A model generated the notes under the pieces. It searched no databases. It was given only the letters and a program-made list of their open reading frames with translations, and was not told the origin of the DNA. A DNA stretch of 64,000 bases, from assembly GCF_007858475.1 (NCBI RefSeq), contig NZ_VIGX01000001.1, positions 248,001 to 312,000 on the forward strand, in the 5' to 3' direction. The first letter of the stretch is position 1. Every line of letters begins with the position of its first letter. This document shows positions 43,526-50,977 of this stretch, in pieces. This DNA comes from Tsukamurella conjunctivitidis. Lineage in GTDB: Bacteria > Actinomycetota > Actinomycetes > Mycobacteriales > Mycobacteriaceae. A program made the translations under genes and the position numbers.

Positions 43526-44649
43526 GCGATGCGCACGCCCCGAGGCAGCGTGCCCGCGGGGACGCGCAGCCGGCGCGCCGCGAAGGCCAGACCGATGCCG
43601 CCGAGCGCAAGGTTGGCCAACAGACCCCAGTACCAGGTGCGTCCGAGGTACCGGGTCGTGTCGTAGTCGGGGACATCGTCCAGGATCACGTCGCCCCGGA
43701 CTCGCGGGCAACCTCGGTCCTGGTTCGTATCGGGCGGCGTGCGGAACTCGGACACGCCGTCGGCGAGGTGGCCGAGCGCGGACTCCGATGGCCGCCGTCG
43801 TGGAGAGCCGTCGTCATCGGTGTAGTCCGCGTACCGCCTCTGTTCACTGCTGCGACCCGCATCCCGTTGTGCTGCCGCGTCGGCCAGCACCACTGCGGGA
43901 TTCGGCGCGATGATCCACCAGATGCGTTCGGTGTGCTGCACCGTTACGGAATCGGTGACGACGCTGCATCCGTATTCGGTTTCGGACGCCGTCGATGTCC
44001 AGGTCGGCCGCTGAGCGTCGACCTCGGATTCCGTGGCGGGTACCAGCATGACGGCGATGATCGGGAGGCCGATCAGGAGGAACAGCATCGTCAATTGGGT
44101 GACAGCGGCCGACCCGATCGGGCGGGCGAGTAGTGCTGAGAAGCCGAGGCCGACGCCGCAGTAGGCCAGGAAGAGGAGCGCGATCACGACGACGCCGAGG
44201 AGTGACGACCACAGAGGGTAGTTCGCGGCGACGATCGACCACACGATGTAGGGGCTCGACACCAGTAACAACATGCACGAGGCGATCCACGCACCCAGGA
44301 GCTTCCCTGTGGCGAGCTGCGCGCCGCTGGCGGGCGTCGCCTGCACGACGGCGAGAGTTGCGTCCTTGCGGTCGCCGTTGATCGATGTCGCGGTCATCGT
44401 CGGGGCGATCACCAGCCCGAGGAAGCCGACGAAACCGAATAGGATCAGGTAGAGATTCTCGCTCCAGTCCTGGTACGGCGTGCGGCCGCCCGTCGTCAGG
44501 GCAAACCACAGCGATCCGAAGACCACGGCGGACACCACGAGGAAGAACGCGCCCAGCAGGAGGCGCCAGCGGGTGGCGCGGGTGCGCTGGCGCAGTTCCA
44601 GCCCGGTGAGCACGCCGACGGTGCGCCACCATCCGGAGAAGCCGTTCAT
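43522..44649 (-). CDS. ABC-2 type permease
   Basis: A 375-residue membrane protein with six helices. Helix 1 is near 30-50, helices 2-5 lie at about 88-210, and an unusually long hydrophilic loop (about 215-340, rich in Asp, Arg and Ser with two cysteines) precedes the last helix and a basic tail. The NGDRKDATLAVVQATPASGAQLATGKLLGAW region is typical of ABC-2 permeases. It starts ATGA-overlapped with the ATPase gene. The extended extracytoplasmic loop could bind a ligand or partner; no function is evident. Confidence 0.85.
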   Translation of the reverse strand: MNGFSGWWRTVGVLTGLELRQRTRATRWRLLLGAFFLVVSAVVFGSLWFALTTGGRTPYQDWSENLYLILFGFVGFLGLVIAPTMTATSINGDRKDATLAVVQATPASGAQLATGKLLGAWIASCMLLLVSSPYIVWSIVAANYPLWSSLLGVVVIALLFLAYCGVGLGFSALLARPIGSAAVTQLTMLFLLIGLPIIAVMLVPATESEVDAQRPTWTSTASETEYGCSVVTDSVTVQHTERIWWIIAPNPAVVLADAAAQRDAGRSSEQRRYADYTDDDGSPRRRPSESALGHLADGVSEFRTPPDTNQDRGCPRVRGDVILDDVPDYDTTRYLGRTWYWGLLANLALGGIGLAFAARRLRVPAGTLPRGVRIA

Positions 44650-45485
44650 GTGCGATCAGCCTCCAGTGCGAAGTACGAGTCCTCGAGGGCGTTGGTGGCG
44701 CGGGCGAACTCGACGACCGCGTCACCGTCGGCGATCCGCTGCGCGAGGTGCGCGGCGGCGTCGGCCTCGGAGTCGAAGGTGAGATACGTTCCGCCGCTCG
44801 GTGGCTCGCCGAGCAGGCGGATCCGCCATCGGGTCGCGGCGGATTCCGGGGGCGCCTCGGTGCGGCCGCGGGACATCATCACCACGTCGTCGACCATCTC
44901 GCCCAGCTCGGAGAGGATGTGCGAGGAGATGAGGACCGCGACGCCGCTGTCGGCGAGCGCTCGCAGCGAATCGCGCAGCTCGAACCGCGACCGCGGGTCC
45001 ATGCCGGAGGCGGGCTCGTCGAGCAGCAGGATCGGCGGGTGGTGCACCATCGCGCGGGCGAATCCGAGCCGCTGCTTCTGCCCGCGCGAGAGGACCTGGG
45101 CCGGGCGGTCGGCGAACTCCGCCAGGTGCACGCGCGCCAGCAGGTCCTGCGCCCGCGCGCGTGCCTCGCCCGACGGGACGCCGTAGAGCTTCGCGAAGGT
45201 GGTCAGGATCTCGATGGGGGTCAGTGAATCCCATGTGCCGAAGACGTCGGGCATCCAGCCGATGCGGGTCCGCAGCGCCTCGGGTGCGATGGGGGCGCCG
45301 TCGAGTTCGATGACGCCGCTGGACGGGCGGAGGAGGCCCGCGAGCATGAGCAGCAGCGTCGTCTTGCCGGCGCCGTTCGGGCCGACCAGGCCGGTGATGC
45401 GGCCGGGGGTCAGCGTGAGGGTCGCGTCCGCGACGGCGACGTGCTGCTTGAAGGTCCGCGTGAGTCCGCGGGCGACCATCGTCAT
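44646..45485 (-). CDS. ABC transporter ATP-binding protein
   Basis: A 279-residue ATPase partner of the following permease. Walker A GPNGAGKTT is near residues 35-43, the signature is LSRGQKQRLGFA, Walker B ILLLDEPASGMDPRS and the switch SSHILSEL. This class usually exports lipids, drugs or peptides. The ATG at 45485 has no ribosome site and follows TACTGT by six bases; a second ATG two codons on is possible. Confidence 0.9.
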   Translation of the reverse strand: MTMVARGLTRTFKQHVAVADATLTLTPGRITGLVGPNGAGKTTLLLMLAGLLRPSSGVIELDGAPIAPEALRTRIGWMPDVFGTWDSLTPIEILTTFAKLYGVPSGEARARAQDLLARVHLAEFADRPAQVLSRGQKQRLGFARAMVHHPPILLLDEPASGMDPRSRFELRDSLRALADSGVAVLISSHILSELGEMVDDVVMMSRGRTEAPPESAATRWRIRLLGEPPSGGTYLTFDSEADAAAHLAQRIADGDAVVEFARATNALEDSYFALEADRT

Positions 45486-45491
45486 CGCTTC

Positions 45492-45497
45492 ACAGTA
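45492..45497 (-). promoter_or_regulatory. -10 box of leaderless ABC ATPase transcript
   Basis: Minus-strand TACTGT, six bases before the ATG at 45485. Confidence 0.5.
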
Positions 45498-45617
45498 GCG
45501 GCGTTCTCGGATTCACGATCAAGAAATGTGACAGATGTGAAAACACCGGGCGCGTGTGCGCCGACTTGTCGGGGTCGCGGCGTACGGTGGAGTGATCCGC
45601 ATCACATGGAGGTGTTC

Positions 45618-45959
45618 ATGGCTGACAAGGTCGAGGTTCCCCCGCCCACGCTGGAACTGGGGGAGTCGTTGCGTCTCTTCGATAATCCGGTGCGCGACCG
45701 GTACGAACTCTGGTCGGGCGATGAGCTCATCGGGGTGGAGGGGTACGAGGTCACCGAGCACGGTGACGTGATCCTCCTGCACACGGTGGTCATGGAGAAG
45801 TTCGGCAGGCAGGGCTTCGCCCGAGCTCTCGTGTCGGGGGTCCTGGACGACCTGCGCTCGCGGGGGCGTCGCGTGATCCCGGTATGCACGTACGTCCGGT
45901 CGTTCATCGCCCGGTTCCCGCAGTACCAGGACGTCGTGGACTCGGCGGCGCACACCTAG
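45618..45959 (+). CDS. Small GNAT-like (YjdJ/Gcn5-type) acetyltransferase
   Basis: A 113-residue protein of the short GNAT branch. DRYELWSGDELIGVEGYEV forms the initial strands, and EKFGRQGFARALVSGVLDDLRSRGRRVIPVCTYVRSFIARFPQY carries the acetyl-CoA loop (QGFA replacing QGxG/A) and the family-typical CxYVxxFI...P.Y end. Members are poorly understood; some may acetylate metabolites. ATG 45618 is chosen because GGAGG sits five bases before it. The stop codon overlaps the convergent DUF1990 stop by four bases. Confidence 0.82.
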   Translation: MADKVEVPPPTLELGESLRLFDNPVRDRYELWSGDELIGVEGYEVTEHGDVILLHTVVMEKFGRQGFARALVSGVLDDLRSRGRRVIPVCTYVRSFIARFPQYQDVVDSAAHT

Positions 45960-46441
45960 CTACTCGGGGTGGCCAGCGCCCGGACGTACCGGGCGCGCGC
46001 CACCCGCTGCGCGACGAGGAGCGCGGGGTACACCGCGCGCCAGAAGCCGCGCGGCGCCGGCCGCGTCAGCGACCGGATCGTGAGGAGTACGGCGTCGCCG
46101 TCGCGGTGCACGACGAAGGCCTCCTCGCCGCGCACCGGATGCCCGGGGAGCGTGCGGTAGGAGAAACCGACGCGGTCGGCGGTGCGCACCACGTCGACCA
46201 CCTCGACGGGTTCCCGGACCGTGACCCCGGCGACCCACGCGGTCACCGTGACCCGTTGCCCGGGCTCGACCGGTCCGTCGGTCGAGACGGCGAAGCCGCT
46301 GCGCGTCTTCACCGCCCAGTGCAGGACGTCGTGCGCGGCGCGGGCGAATTCCTCGTCGCCGTGGCCGATGGTCGTGACGATCTCGGCGCGCCGGAAGCCC
46401 GATGGTGCGTCGACCCAGGCCGGTGCTGCGGGACGGGTCAT
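45956..46441 (-). CDS. DUF1990 family protein
   Basis: A 161-residue protein matching DUF1990, seen in GFRRAEIVTTIGHGDEEF, VGFSYRTLPGHPVRGEEAF and the C-terminal RPAPRGFWRAVYP. The family has an unknown, possibly lipid- or ligand-binding, role. It is the last gene of def-GNAT-DUF1990 and starts four bases inside the GNAT gene (ATGA). Confidence 0.85.
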   Translation of the reverse strand: MTRPAAPAWVDAPSGFRRAEIVTTIGHGDEEFARAAHDVLHWAVKTRSGFAVSTDGPVEPGQRVTVTAWVAGVTVREPVEVVDVVRTADRVGFSYRTLPGHPVRGEEAFVVHRDGDAVLLTIRSLTRPAPRGFWRAVYPALLVAQRVARARYVRALATPSS

Positions 46442-47325
46442 CGCGGCGCGGCCCAGTAGTGGTAGCCGTGGTGGCGGGTGAACCCGAGGCCGAGGTAGAG
46501 GGCCTGCGCGCCCGTGTTCTCAGCGGTGACCTCGAGGAAGACCCGCTGCGCGCCCTCGTCCGCCGCGCGCCCCCGCAGTGCTCCGAGGAGGCGGGAGGCG
46601 AGGCCCCGCCGGCGATGCTCGGGCGCGACGGACATCGAGCCGATCCCGCCCCACACCGTTCCCGTGGCGTCCGCAGCGAGGGCGAGGCGGCCCGCGGCGG
46701 CGGGCGCACCGTCGGGCCCGGCGAGCGTCGCGAACAGTACGGTCCCGTCGACCGAGGTCACGAGCGGCTCGGCGGTGCCGGTGAGGGTCAGCCAGGCCGC
46801 GTCGGGCGCGGCGGCGAACCGGACGTCATCATCGGCCCCGGCGGCGGCGGGCGCCGTCAGTACCTCGGTCGGCTGGACGACGGGCGCCAGCGCGGACGCC
46901 CCGGGCAGGAGCCGGTCGGAGAGCGTCAGGCGGAGTGGCAGGTTCCGGGCGGCGTACCAGGCGCGGACGCCGTCGAGGCGGTCGAGCGAGGCGTCCGGGT
47001 GCAGCGGCGCCGCCGCGTTCGCGCGATTCCCCGGCAGGCCCGGCGCCGCACGGCACAGCCAGCCGTCGACCCACTCCCGCTCCACCGACCACCACGACCG
47101 GGCGCGCGCCAGGTCCAGGGACCGGATCTCGCTCGTCCGCACGGGTCGGGGCGGCACCGCCTTCCACCGGACGATCTCGGCACGCGGGATCCGGTGCTCC
47201 GCGCCGTCGCGGTCCGCCCGGACGCGGAGCTCGTCGCCGTCGGCCAGCAGGGTCCCGATGACATCCGAGGCCCGTCCGGACGGCAGCAGCCGCCGGACGA
47301 CGACGCGGTCGCCGGGAACCGGCAC
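46438..47325 (-). CDS. GNAT acetyltransferase with N-terminal extension (Rv0428c-like)
   Basis: A 295-residue protein. The N-terminal 70 residues form a small beta-rich domain (GDRVVVRRLL, EHRIPRAEIVRWKAVPP); the rest resembles a tandem GNAT with a degenerate first half and a second half carrying the acetyl-CoA loop SVAPEHRRRGLASRLL and VFLEVTAENTGAQALYLGLGF. By position after def it corresponds to M. tuberculosis Rv0428c. Substrate is unknown. GTG start one base after the def stop. Confidence 0.85.
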   Translation of the reverse strand: MPVPGDRVVVRRLLPSGRASDVIGTLLADGDELRVRADRDGAEHRIPRAEIVRWKAVPPRPVRTSEIRSLDLARARSWWSVEREWVDGWLCRAAPGLPGNRANAAAPLHPDASLDRLDGVRAWYAARNLPLRLTLSDRLLPGASALAPVVQPTEVLTAPAAAGADDDVRFAAAPDAAWLTLTGTAEPLVTSVDGTVLFATLAGPDGAPAAAGRLALAADATGTVWGGIGSMSVAPEHRRRGLASRLLGALRGRAADEGAQRVFLEVTAENTGAQALYLGLGFTRHHGYHYWAAPR

Positions 47326-47326
47326 G

Positions 47327-47917
47327 TCAGTGCCCGAAAGGGTCTTCGACGGTGCCCGGCACCCAGGTCAGCCCCGGAACGTTCCAGCCCTGCTTCTTGA
47401 TGAACTTCTTCGCCTGCCGGGCGTAGCGCCCGGTGAGGACGTCGGTGTAGAGGAACCCGTCGAGGTGGCCGGTCTCATGCTGCAGCATGCGCGCGAAGAA
47501 CCCCGTGCCCTCGATCTCGACCTTCTCGCCGTTGCGGTCGGTGCCGACGACCTTGGCCCAGTCGGCGCGGCCCGTCGGGAAGGACTCGCCCGGGACGGAG
47601 AGGCAGCCCTCCCAGTCGTCGTCCGGGTCCGGCATCGTCTCGGGGATCTCCGAGGTGGTGAGAACGGGGTTGATCACCTCGCCCCGGCGGCGCTCGCGAG
47701 TCTCCTCGTCGGGGCAGTCGTAGACGAACAGGCGGAGGTCGCGGCCCACCTGATTGCCGGCGAGACCCACGCCGTTCGCGACGTCCATGGTCTCGTACAT
47801 GTCGTCGAGCAGGGTCACGATCTCGGCCGACGGCCTGCCGTCCGCGTCCAGCTCGACGGGCGTCGTGGGGGTGTGCAGCACGGGGTCGCCGACGATGACG
47901 ATGGGGAGGACGGACAT
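47327..47917 (-). CDS. def: Peptide deformylase
   Basis: A 196-residue metalloenzyme removing the formyl group from new proteins. The three motifs are present: [10 protein letters not shown] (the usual A is G), EGCLS with metal ligand Cys105, and HETGH with His147, Glu148 and His151. Length fits M. tuberculosis Def (197). The ATG at 47917 follows a TACCGT box by seven bases; a GTG nine bases upstream is in frame. It heads the def-GNAT-DUF1990 operon. Confidence 0.96.
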   Translation of the reverse strand: MSVLPIVIVGDPVLHTPTTPVELDADGRPSAEIVTLLDDMYETMDVANGVGLAGNQVGRDLRLFVYDCPDEETRERRRGEVINPVLTTSEIPETMPDPDDDWEGCLSVPGESFPTGRADWAKVVGTDRNGEKVEIEGTGFFARMLQHETGHLDGFLYTDVLTGRYARQAKKFIKKQGWNVPGLTWVPGTVEDPFGH

Positions 47918-47924
47918 GGCGTAC

Positions 47925-47930
47925 ACGGTA
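47925..47930 (-). promoter_or_regulatory. -10 box of leaderless def transcript
   Basis: Minus-strand TACCGT, seven bases before the def ATG. Confidence 0.5.
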
Positions 47931-48043
47931 GTCGGGGGCGGTGCGGGCCGCACCGGCGCACCGGGCGCGACGGGACTCCGGTCGCGCGGAGGTGCGCGAC
48001 ACGCGCCCGCAGCCCCGTGACGCCGCCGCCCGCCGTGGTTAGA

Positions 48044-48071
48044 TTGACGCGAACTACAGAAGTGTTATTTC
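48044..48071 (+). promoter_or_regulatory. Promoter of the DUF3263 gene
   Basis: TTGACG (48044-48049) and TATTTC (48066-48071) are 16 bp apart, just upstream of the ribosome site of the DUF3263 gene. Confidence 0.45.
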
Positions 48072-48088
48072 GAATGCGAGGGGAACGC

Positions 48089-48415
48089 ATGGAGGGCGCC
48101 GGTGCGGCCGCGCAGAAGACGGACCGAACTGACGCGCAGCCCGTCGACGAGCGGGGCGAGGACGGCCTGACCAGGCGCGAGCACGACATCCTGGCCTTCG
48201 AGCGCCAGTGGTGGAAGTACGCCGGCGCCAAGGAGGACGCGATCAAGGAGCTCTTCGGGCTCTCCGCGACCCGCTACTATCAGGTCCTGAACGCCCTGGT
48301 CGACACCCCCGAGGCGCTCGCCGCCGACCCCATGCTCGTCAAGCGCCTGCGCCGGGTCCGGGCGAGCCGGCAGAAGGCTCGCGCCGCTCGCAAGCTCGGC
48401 TTCGAGATCACGTGA
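48089..48415 (+). CDS. DUF3263 small DNA-binding-like protein (Rv0430-like)
   Basis: A 108-residue basic protein. The DUF3263 core begins LTRREHDILAFERQWWKYAGAKEDAI and contains a predicted helix-turn-helix (FGLSATRYYQVLNALVD), followed by a basic helix RLRRVRASRQKARAARKLG. The family is restricted to actinobacteria and sits beside def and sodC in mycobacteria, as here. A DNA-binding role is likely from composition and fold only. ATG 48089 has GAGGGGAA upstream; the in-frame ATG at 48074 lies before that site. Confidence 0.88.
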   Translation: MEGAGAAAQKTDRTDAQPVDERGEDGLTRREHDILAFERQWWKYAGAKEDAIKELFGLSATRYYQVLNALVDTPEALAADPMLVKRLRRVRASRQKARAARKLGFEIT

Positions 48416-48420
48416 TCCGA

Positions 48421-48426
48421 TACAGT
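48421..48426 (+). promoter_or_regulatory. -10 box of LytR_C-domain gene
   Basis: TACAGT, eight bases before the GTG at 48435, without ribosome site; five bases after the DUF3263 stop. Confidence 0.4.
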
Positions 48427-48434
48427 CGGGTGTC

Positions 48435-48902
48435 GTGAGCACTCAGAACACCCGGGCCGTGCCGATCCGGACGATCATCATGATCCTGATCTCGGCCGCG
48501 ATCATTCTTGCGGCCATCGGGGTCCACGGGCTCGTGACCCGCAACGACGATCCGCAGGCGGCGCTCAACGCGCAGGAGGCCAAGATCAAGGCCGGCGCGA
48601 CCGAGACCGCGCAGCCCGCCGCCGACAAGCCGACGGTGTGCCTGCTCTCCGTCGCCAGGGCTCCCGTCGCCGACACGCGCGACAAGCTGAAGAAGGCCGG
48701 GATCACCGTGCAGGGCGAGGCCGCCGCGGCGTGGCCGAACCGGCTCGCCGCGCCCCGCGCCACCACCGTGTACTTCGAGGACGGCGGCGAGGACGCCGCG
48801 AAGACGGTTTCCACCGCCCTCCCCGGCTCCGCGACCGCGGCACGCCCCGCCGGGCTCGAGGCGTGCAGCGGCGCGCTCGCCGTCGCGGTCGTCAGAAAGT
48901 AG
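48435..48902 (+). CDS. Membrane-anchored LytR_C-domain protein (Rv0431-like)
   Basis: A 155-residue protein with a short cytoplasmic N-terminus, one membrane helix (about 12-33, IRTIIMILISAAIILAAIGVHG) and an outer LytR_C-like domain with VCLLSVARAPVADTRDKLKKAGI and a C-terminal cysteine likely paired with the first. It corresponds to M. tuberculosis Rv0431, reported to influence membrane vesicle release. GTG start. Confidence 0.85.
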   Translation: MSTQNTRAVPIRTIIMILISAAIILAAIGVHGLVTRNDDPQAALNAQEAKIKAGATETAQPAADKPTVCLLSVARAPVADTRDKLKKAGITVQGEAAAAWPNRLAAPRATTVYFEDGGEDAAKTVSTALPGSATAARPAGLEACSGALAVAVVRK

Positions 48903-48953
48903 CCGGCGACAGGCGCAGCGGGGACCTGTCCTTCGCCGCGAGAGCGGTCCCGA

Positions 48954-48959
48954 TATGAT
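48954..48959 (+). promoter_or_regulatory. -10 box of sodC
   Basis: TATGAT is a near-consensus -10, placed about 62 bases before the sodC ATG, giving a conventional leader with an AAGGAG ribosome site at 49011-49016. No good -35 is seen. Confidence 0.55.
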
Positions 48960-49021
48960 TTCGGGCAACACCAGCCCCAGGGCGGCCCAGCCCCGGTCAG
49001 CCGTCCCATAAGGAGTCATCG

Positions 49022-49753
49022 ATGACGAAGCGTCAGTTCCTCGCCCCGATCGCGATCCTTCCGGTGGTGGCCCTCGCCCTGTCGGGCTGCGCCGCGGACG
49101 AGAAGCCCTCGGACGCGCCCGGCACGACCCCGCCGGTCGTCACCGGCGCGACGGTGCCCGGCCAGGGCCCGGTCCGCAGCCTGGACCCGGCCGCGCACGG
49201 TGAGGAGAAGCCGGGCGAGAGCACGCCGTCGGCCGGCACCGCCGAGGCCTCGCTCGTCAAGCCCGACGGCAGCAGCGCCGGTAAGGCCTCGTTCTCGGAG
49301 AAGGACGGCGTCGTGGTGATCGACGTCCGCGTCACCGGCCTCCCCGCAGGCTTCCACGGCATGCACATCCACGAGGTGGGCAAGTGCGAGCCGAACTCGG
49401 TCGCCAAGAACGGCGCCCCGGGTTCCGCGACCAACTTCGGTTCCGCCGGCGGCCACTGGCAGAAGGCCGGCGCCTCCGGGCACCCCATGACGGGTGACCT
49501 CGTCTCGATCTACGTCAACGCCAACGGCACCGGCCAGACGGTGACCAGCACCGGCGCCTTCACCCTCGCGGACATCAAGAAGAACGCCGACGGCAACGCG
49601 CTCATGATCCACGCGGGCCCCGACAACTTCGGCAACATCCCGTCGGCGCGGTACACGAACGTCGTGCCGGGCCAGCCCGTGCCGGACGAGACCACCCTCA
49701 GCACCGGCGACGCCGGCGGGCGCATCGCCTGCGGCGTGATCAAGGTCGGTTAG
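49022..49753 (+). CDS. sodC: Cu-containing superoxide dismutase lipoprotein
   Basis: A 243-residue exported dismutase. The signal peptide ends LALSGC (Cys23 lipidated), then a Pro/Thr-rich linker and the SOD domain from about residue 80. Copper ligands fit GMHIHEVGKC, GGHW and MIHAGPDNFG, and the terminal GDAGGRIACGVI holds the disulfide cysteine and the guiding Arg. The loop from GGHW to GDL is short, as in M. tuberculosis SodC, which is known to work without zinc, so zinc is probably absent here too. AAGGAG precedes the ATG. The YbdK gene follows with almost no gap. Confidence 0.95.
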   Translation: MTKRQFLAPIAILPVVALALSGCAADEKPSDAPGTTPPVVTGATVPGQGPVRSLDPAAHGEEKPGESTPSAGTAEASLVKPDGSSAGKASFSEKDGVVVIDVRVTGLPAGFHGMHIHEVGKCEPNSVAKNGAPGSATNFGSAGGHWQKAGASGHPMTGDLVSIYVNANGTGQTVTSTGAFTLADIKKNADGNALMIHAGPDNFGNIPSARYTNVVPGQPVPDETTLSTGDAGGRIACGVIKVG

Positions 49754-49755
49754 TC

Positions 49756-50892
49756 ATCGAGCCCGTCGCCTTCGAGGCGTCGCCGCGGCCGACGATCGGC
49801 GTCGAGTGGGAATTCGCCCTCGTCGACCGGGAGACCGCGGACCTCGTGAGCCGCGCGGGCGAACTGTTCGACGGTATCCGCGCCGGCCACCCGGACATCG
49901 CGCCGCAGGTGCACTCGGAGATGCTGCGCAACACCGTCGAGGTGGTGACGGGCGTCTGTGACAACACCGCGGAGGCGATGGTCGACCTGGCGACGGTGAT
50001 CCGCGCGGTGCGCGCCGCCGCGGACCCGATGGGCGTCGACCTGTTCGGGGCTGGCACGCACCCGTTCGCGCAGTGGAACGCGCAGCAGCTCACCGACAAT
50101 CCGCGCTACGACGAGCTGATCGCCCGCACGCAGTGGTGGGGCCGGCAGATGCTCATCTGGGGCGTGCACGTGCACGTCGGCGTGAACCACCGCGACAAGG
50201 TGCTGCCGATCATCTCGGCGCTGCTCAACCATTACCCGCACCTGCTGGCGCTGTCGGCCAGCTCCCCGATGTGGGGCGGGCACGACACCGGTTACGCCAG
50301 TACCCGCGCCATGATGTTCCAGCAGCTGCCCACCGCGGGCCTGCCCTTCCAGTTCGAGCAGTGGAGCGAGTTCGAGCGCTTCGTGCACGATCAGAAGACC
50401 ACCGGGATCATCGACCACCTCAACGAGATCCGCTGGGACATCCGCCCCGCCTGTCACCTCGGCACGATCGAGGTCCGGATCTGTGACGGGATGTCGTCGT
50501 TCGCGGAGCTCGAGGCGGTCGTCGCCCTGATCCACTGCCTGGTGGTCTGGCTCGACGCGCGCCTGGACGCGGGGGAGACCCTGCCGACGCTGCCGCCCTG
50601 GCACGTCCAGGAGAACAAGTGGCGTGCCGCCCGGTACGGGCTCGACGCCATCATCATCCAGGACGCCGACAACAACGAGCGCCTGGTCACCGAGGACCTC
50701 GACGACCTGCTCGAGCAGCTCGCCCCCGTCGCGCGGCGGCTCGGCTGCTCCCGCGAGCTGGCGGCCGTCGCCGACATCCCGCGTCAGGGTGCCTCGTACC
50801 AGCGGCAGCGCGCGGTCGCCGACGGCGTGTGCAGCCCCGACGCCTACCGCACCGTCGTGCGATCGGTGACGAACGAGCTGATCCTGCCGTAG
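49756..50892 (+). CDS. YbdK-family carboxylate-amine ligase (glutamate-cysteine ligase type 2)
   Basis: About 378 residues of the GCS2/YbdK family, ATP-dependent ligases making gamma-glutamyl-type amides. Conserved parts are PRPTIGVEWEFALVD, HSEMLRNTVEVVTG, WGVHVHVGV, ASSPMWGGHDTGYASTRAMMFQQ and HLGTIEVRICDG, ending WHVQENKWRAARYGLDA. The reading frame has no ATG, GTG or TTG before codon 31 (GTG 49846), yet the GVEWEFAL metal/substrate segment lies upstream of that codon. I therefore place the start at ATC 49756, two bases after the sodC stop and ten after an AAGG; CTG 49729 is an alternative. It corresponds to M. tuberculosis Rv0433. The true substrate is unknown. Confidence 0.82.
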   Translation: MEPVAFEASPRPTIGVEWEFALVDRETADLVSRAGELFDGIRAGHPDIAPQVHSEMLRNTVEVVTGVCDNTAEAMVDLATVIRAVRAAADPMGVDLFGAGTHPFAQWNAQQLTDNPRYDELIARTQWWGRQMLIWGVHVHVGVNHRDKVLPIISALLNHYPHLLALSASSPMWGGHDTGYASTRAMMFQQLPTAGLPFQFEQWSEFERFVHDQKTTGIIDHLNEIRWDIRPACHLGTIEVRICDGMSSFAELEAVVALIHCLVVWLDARLDAGETLPTLPPWHVQENKWRAARYGLDAIIIQDADNNERLVTEDLDDLLEQLAPVARRLGCSRELAAVADIPRQGASYQRQRAVADGVCSPDAYRTVVRSVTNELILP

Positions 50893-50928
50893 CCCGTGCG
50901 GTAGCCCGCCGGCGGCGCGGATCCATAT

Positions 50929-50942
50929 AGACGCATGCGTCT
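50929..50942. promoter_or_regulatory. Perfect 14-bp palindrome upstream of the metal cluster
   Basis: AGACGCATGCGTCT is exactly self-complementary and lies 2 bases before the Zur/Fur-like box, abutting the presumed -35. It may be a second operator or an activator site. Confidence 0.45.
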
Positions 50943-50970
50943 TTGTTAACGAAAATGATTGTCGTTAACT
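50943..50970 (+). promoter_or_regulatory. Promoter of the metal-uptake cluster, leaderless
   Basis: TTGTTA (50943-50948) and TTAACT (50965-50970) are 16 bp apart. The GTG of the first gene starts seven bases after the -10 with no ribosome site. The operator palindrome covers the whole spacer and both hexamers, so bound repressor would exclude RNA polymerase. Confidence 0.6.
50945..50969. promoter_or_regulatory. Zur/Fur-type operator
   Basis: A 25-bp inverted repeat: arms GTTAACGA and TCGTTAAC are exact, around an AAATGATTG-type centre. The inner 15-mer (50950-50964) matches the Zur-box form TGAAAATGATTTTCA at 12 of 15 positions. The centre, A/T-rich arms and location between -35 and -10 point to a Fur-family repressor, most likely zinc-sensing Zur, less likely iron Fur. 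Confidence 0.7.
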
Positions 50971-50977
50971 TTGTCGC

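Noticed and set aside
49846-50892. GTG 49846 as the start of the YbdK-family gene
   Set aside because: It would remove the conserved GVEWEFALVD segment that is encoded in frame just upstream; an ATC start close behind sodC explains the sequence better.
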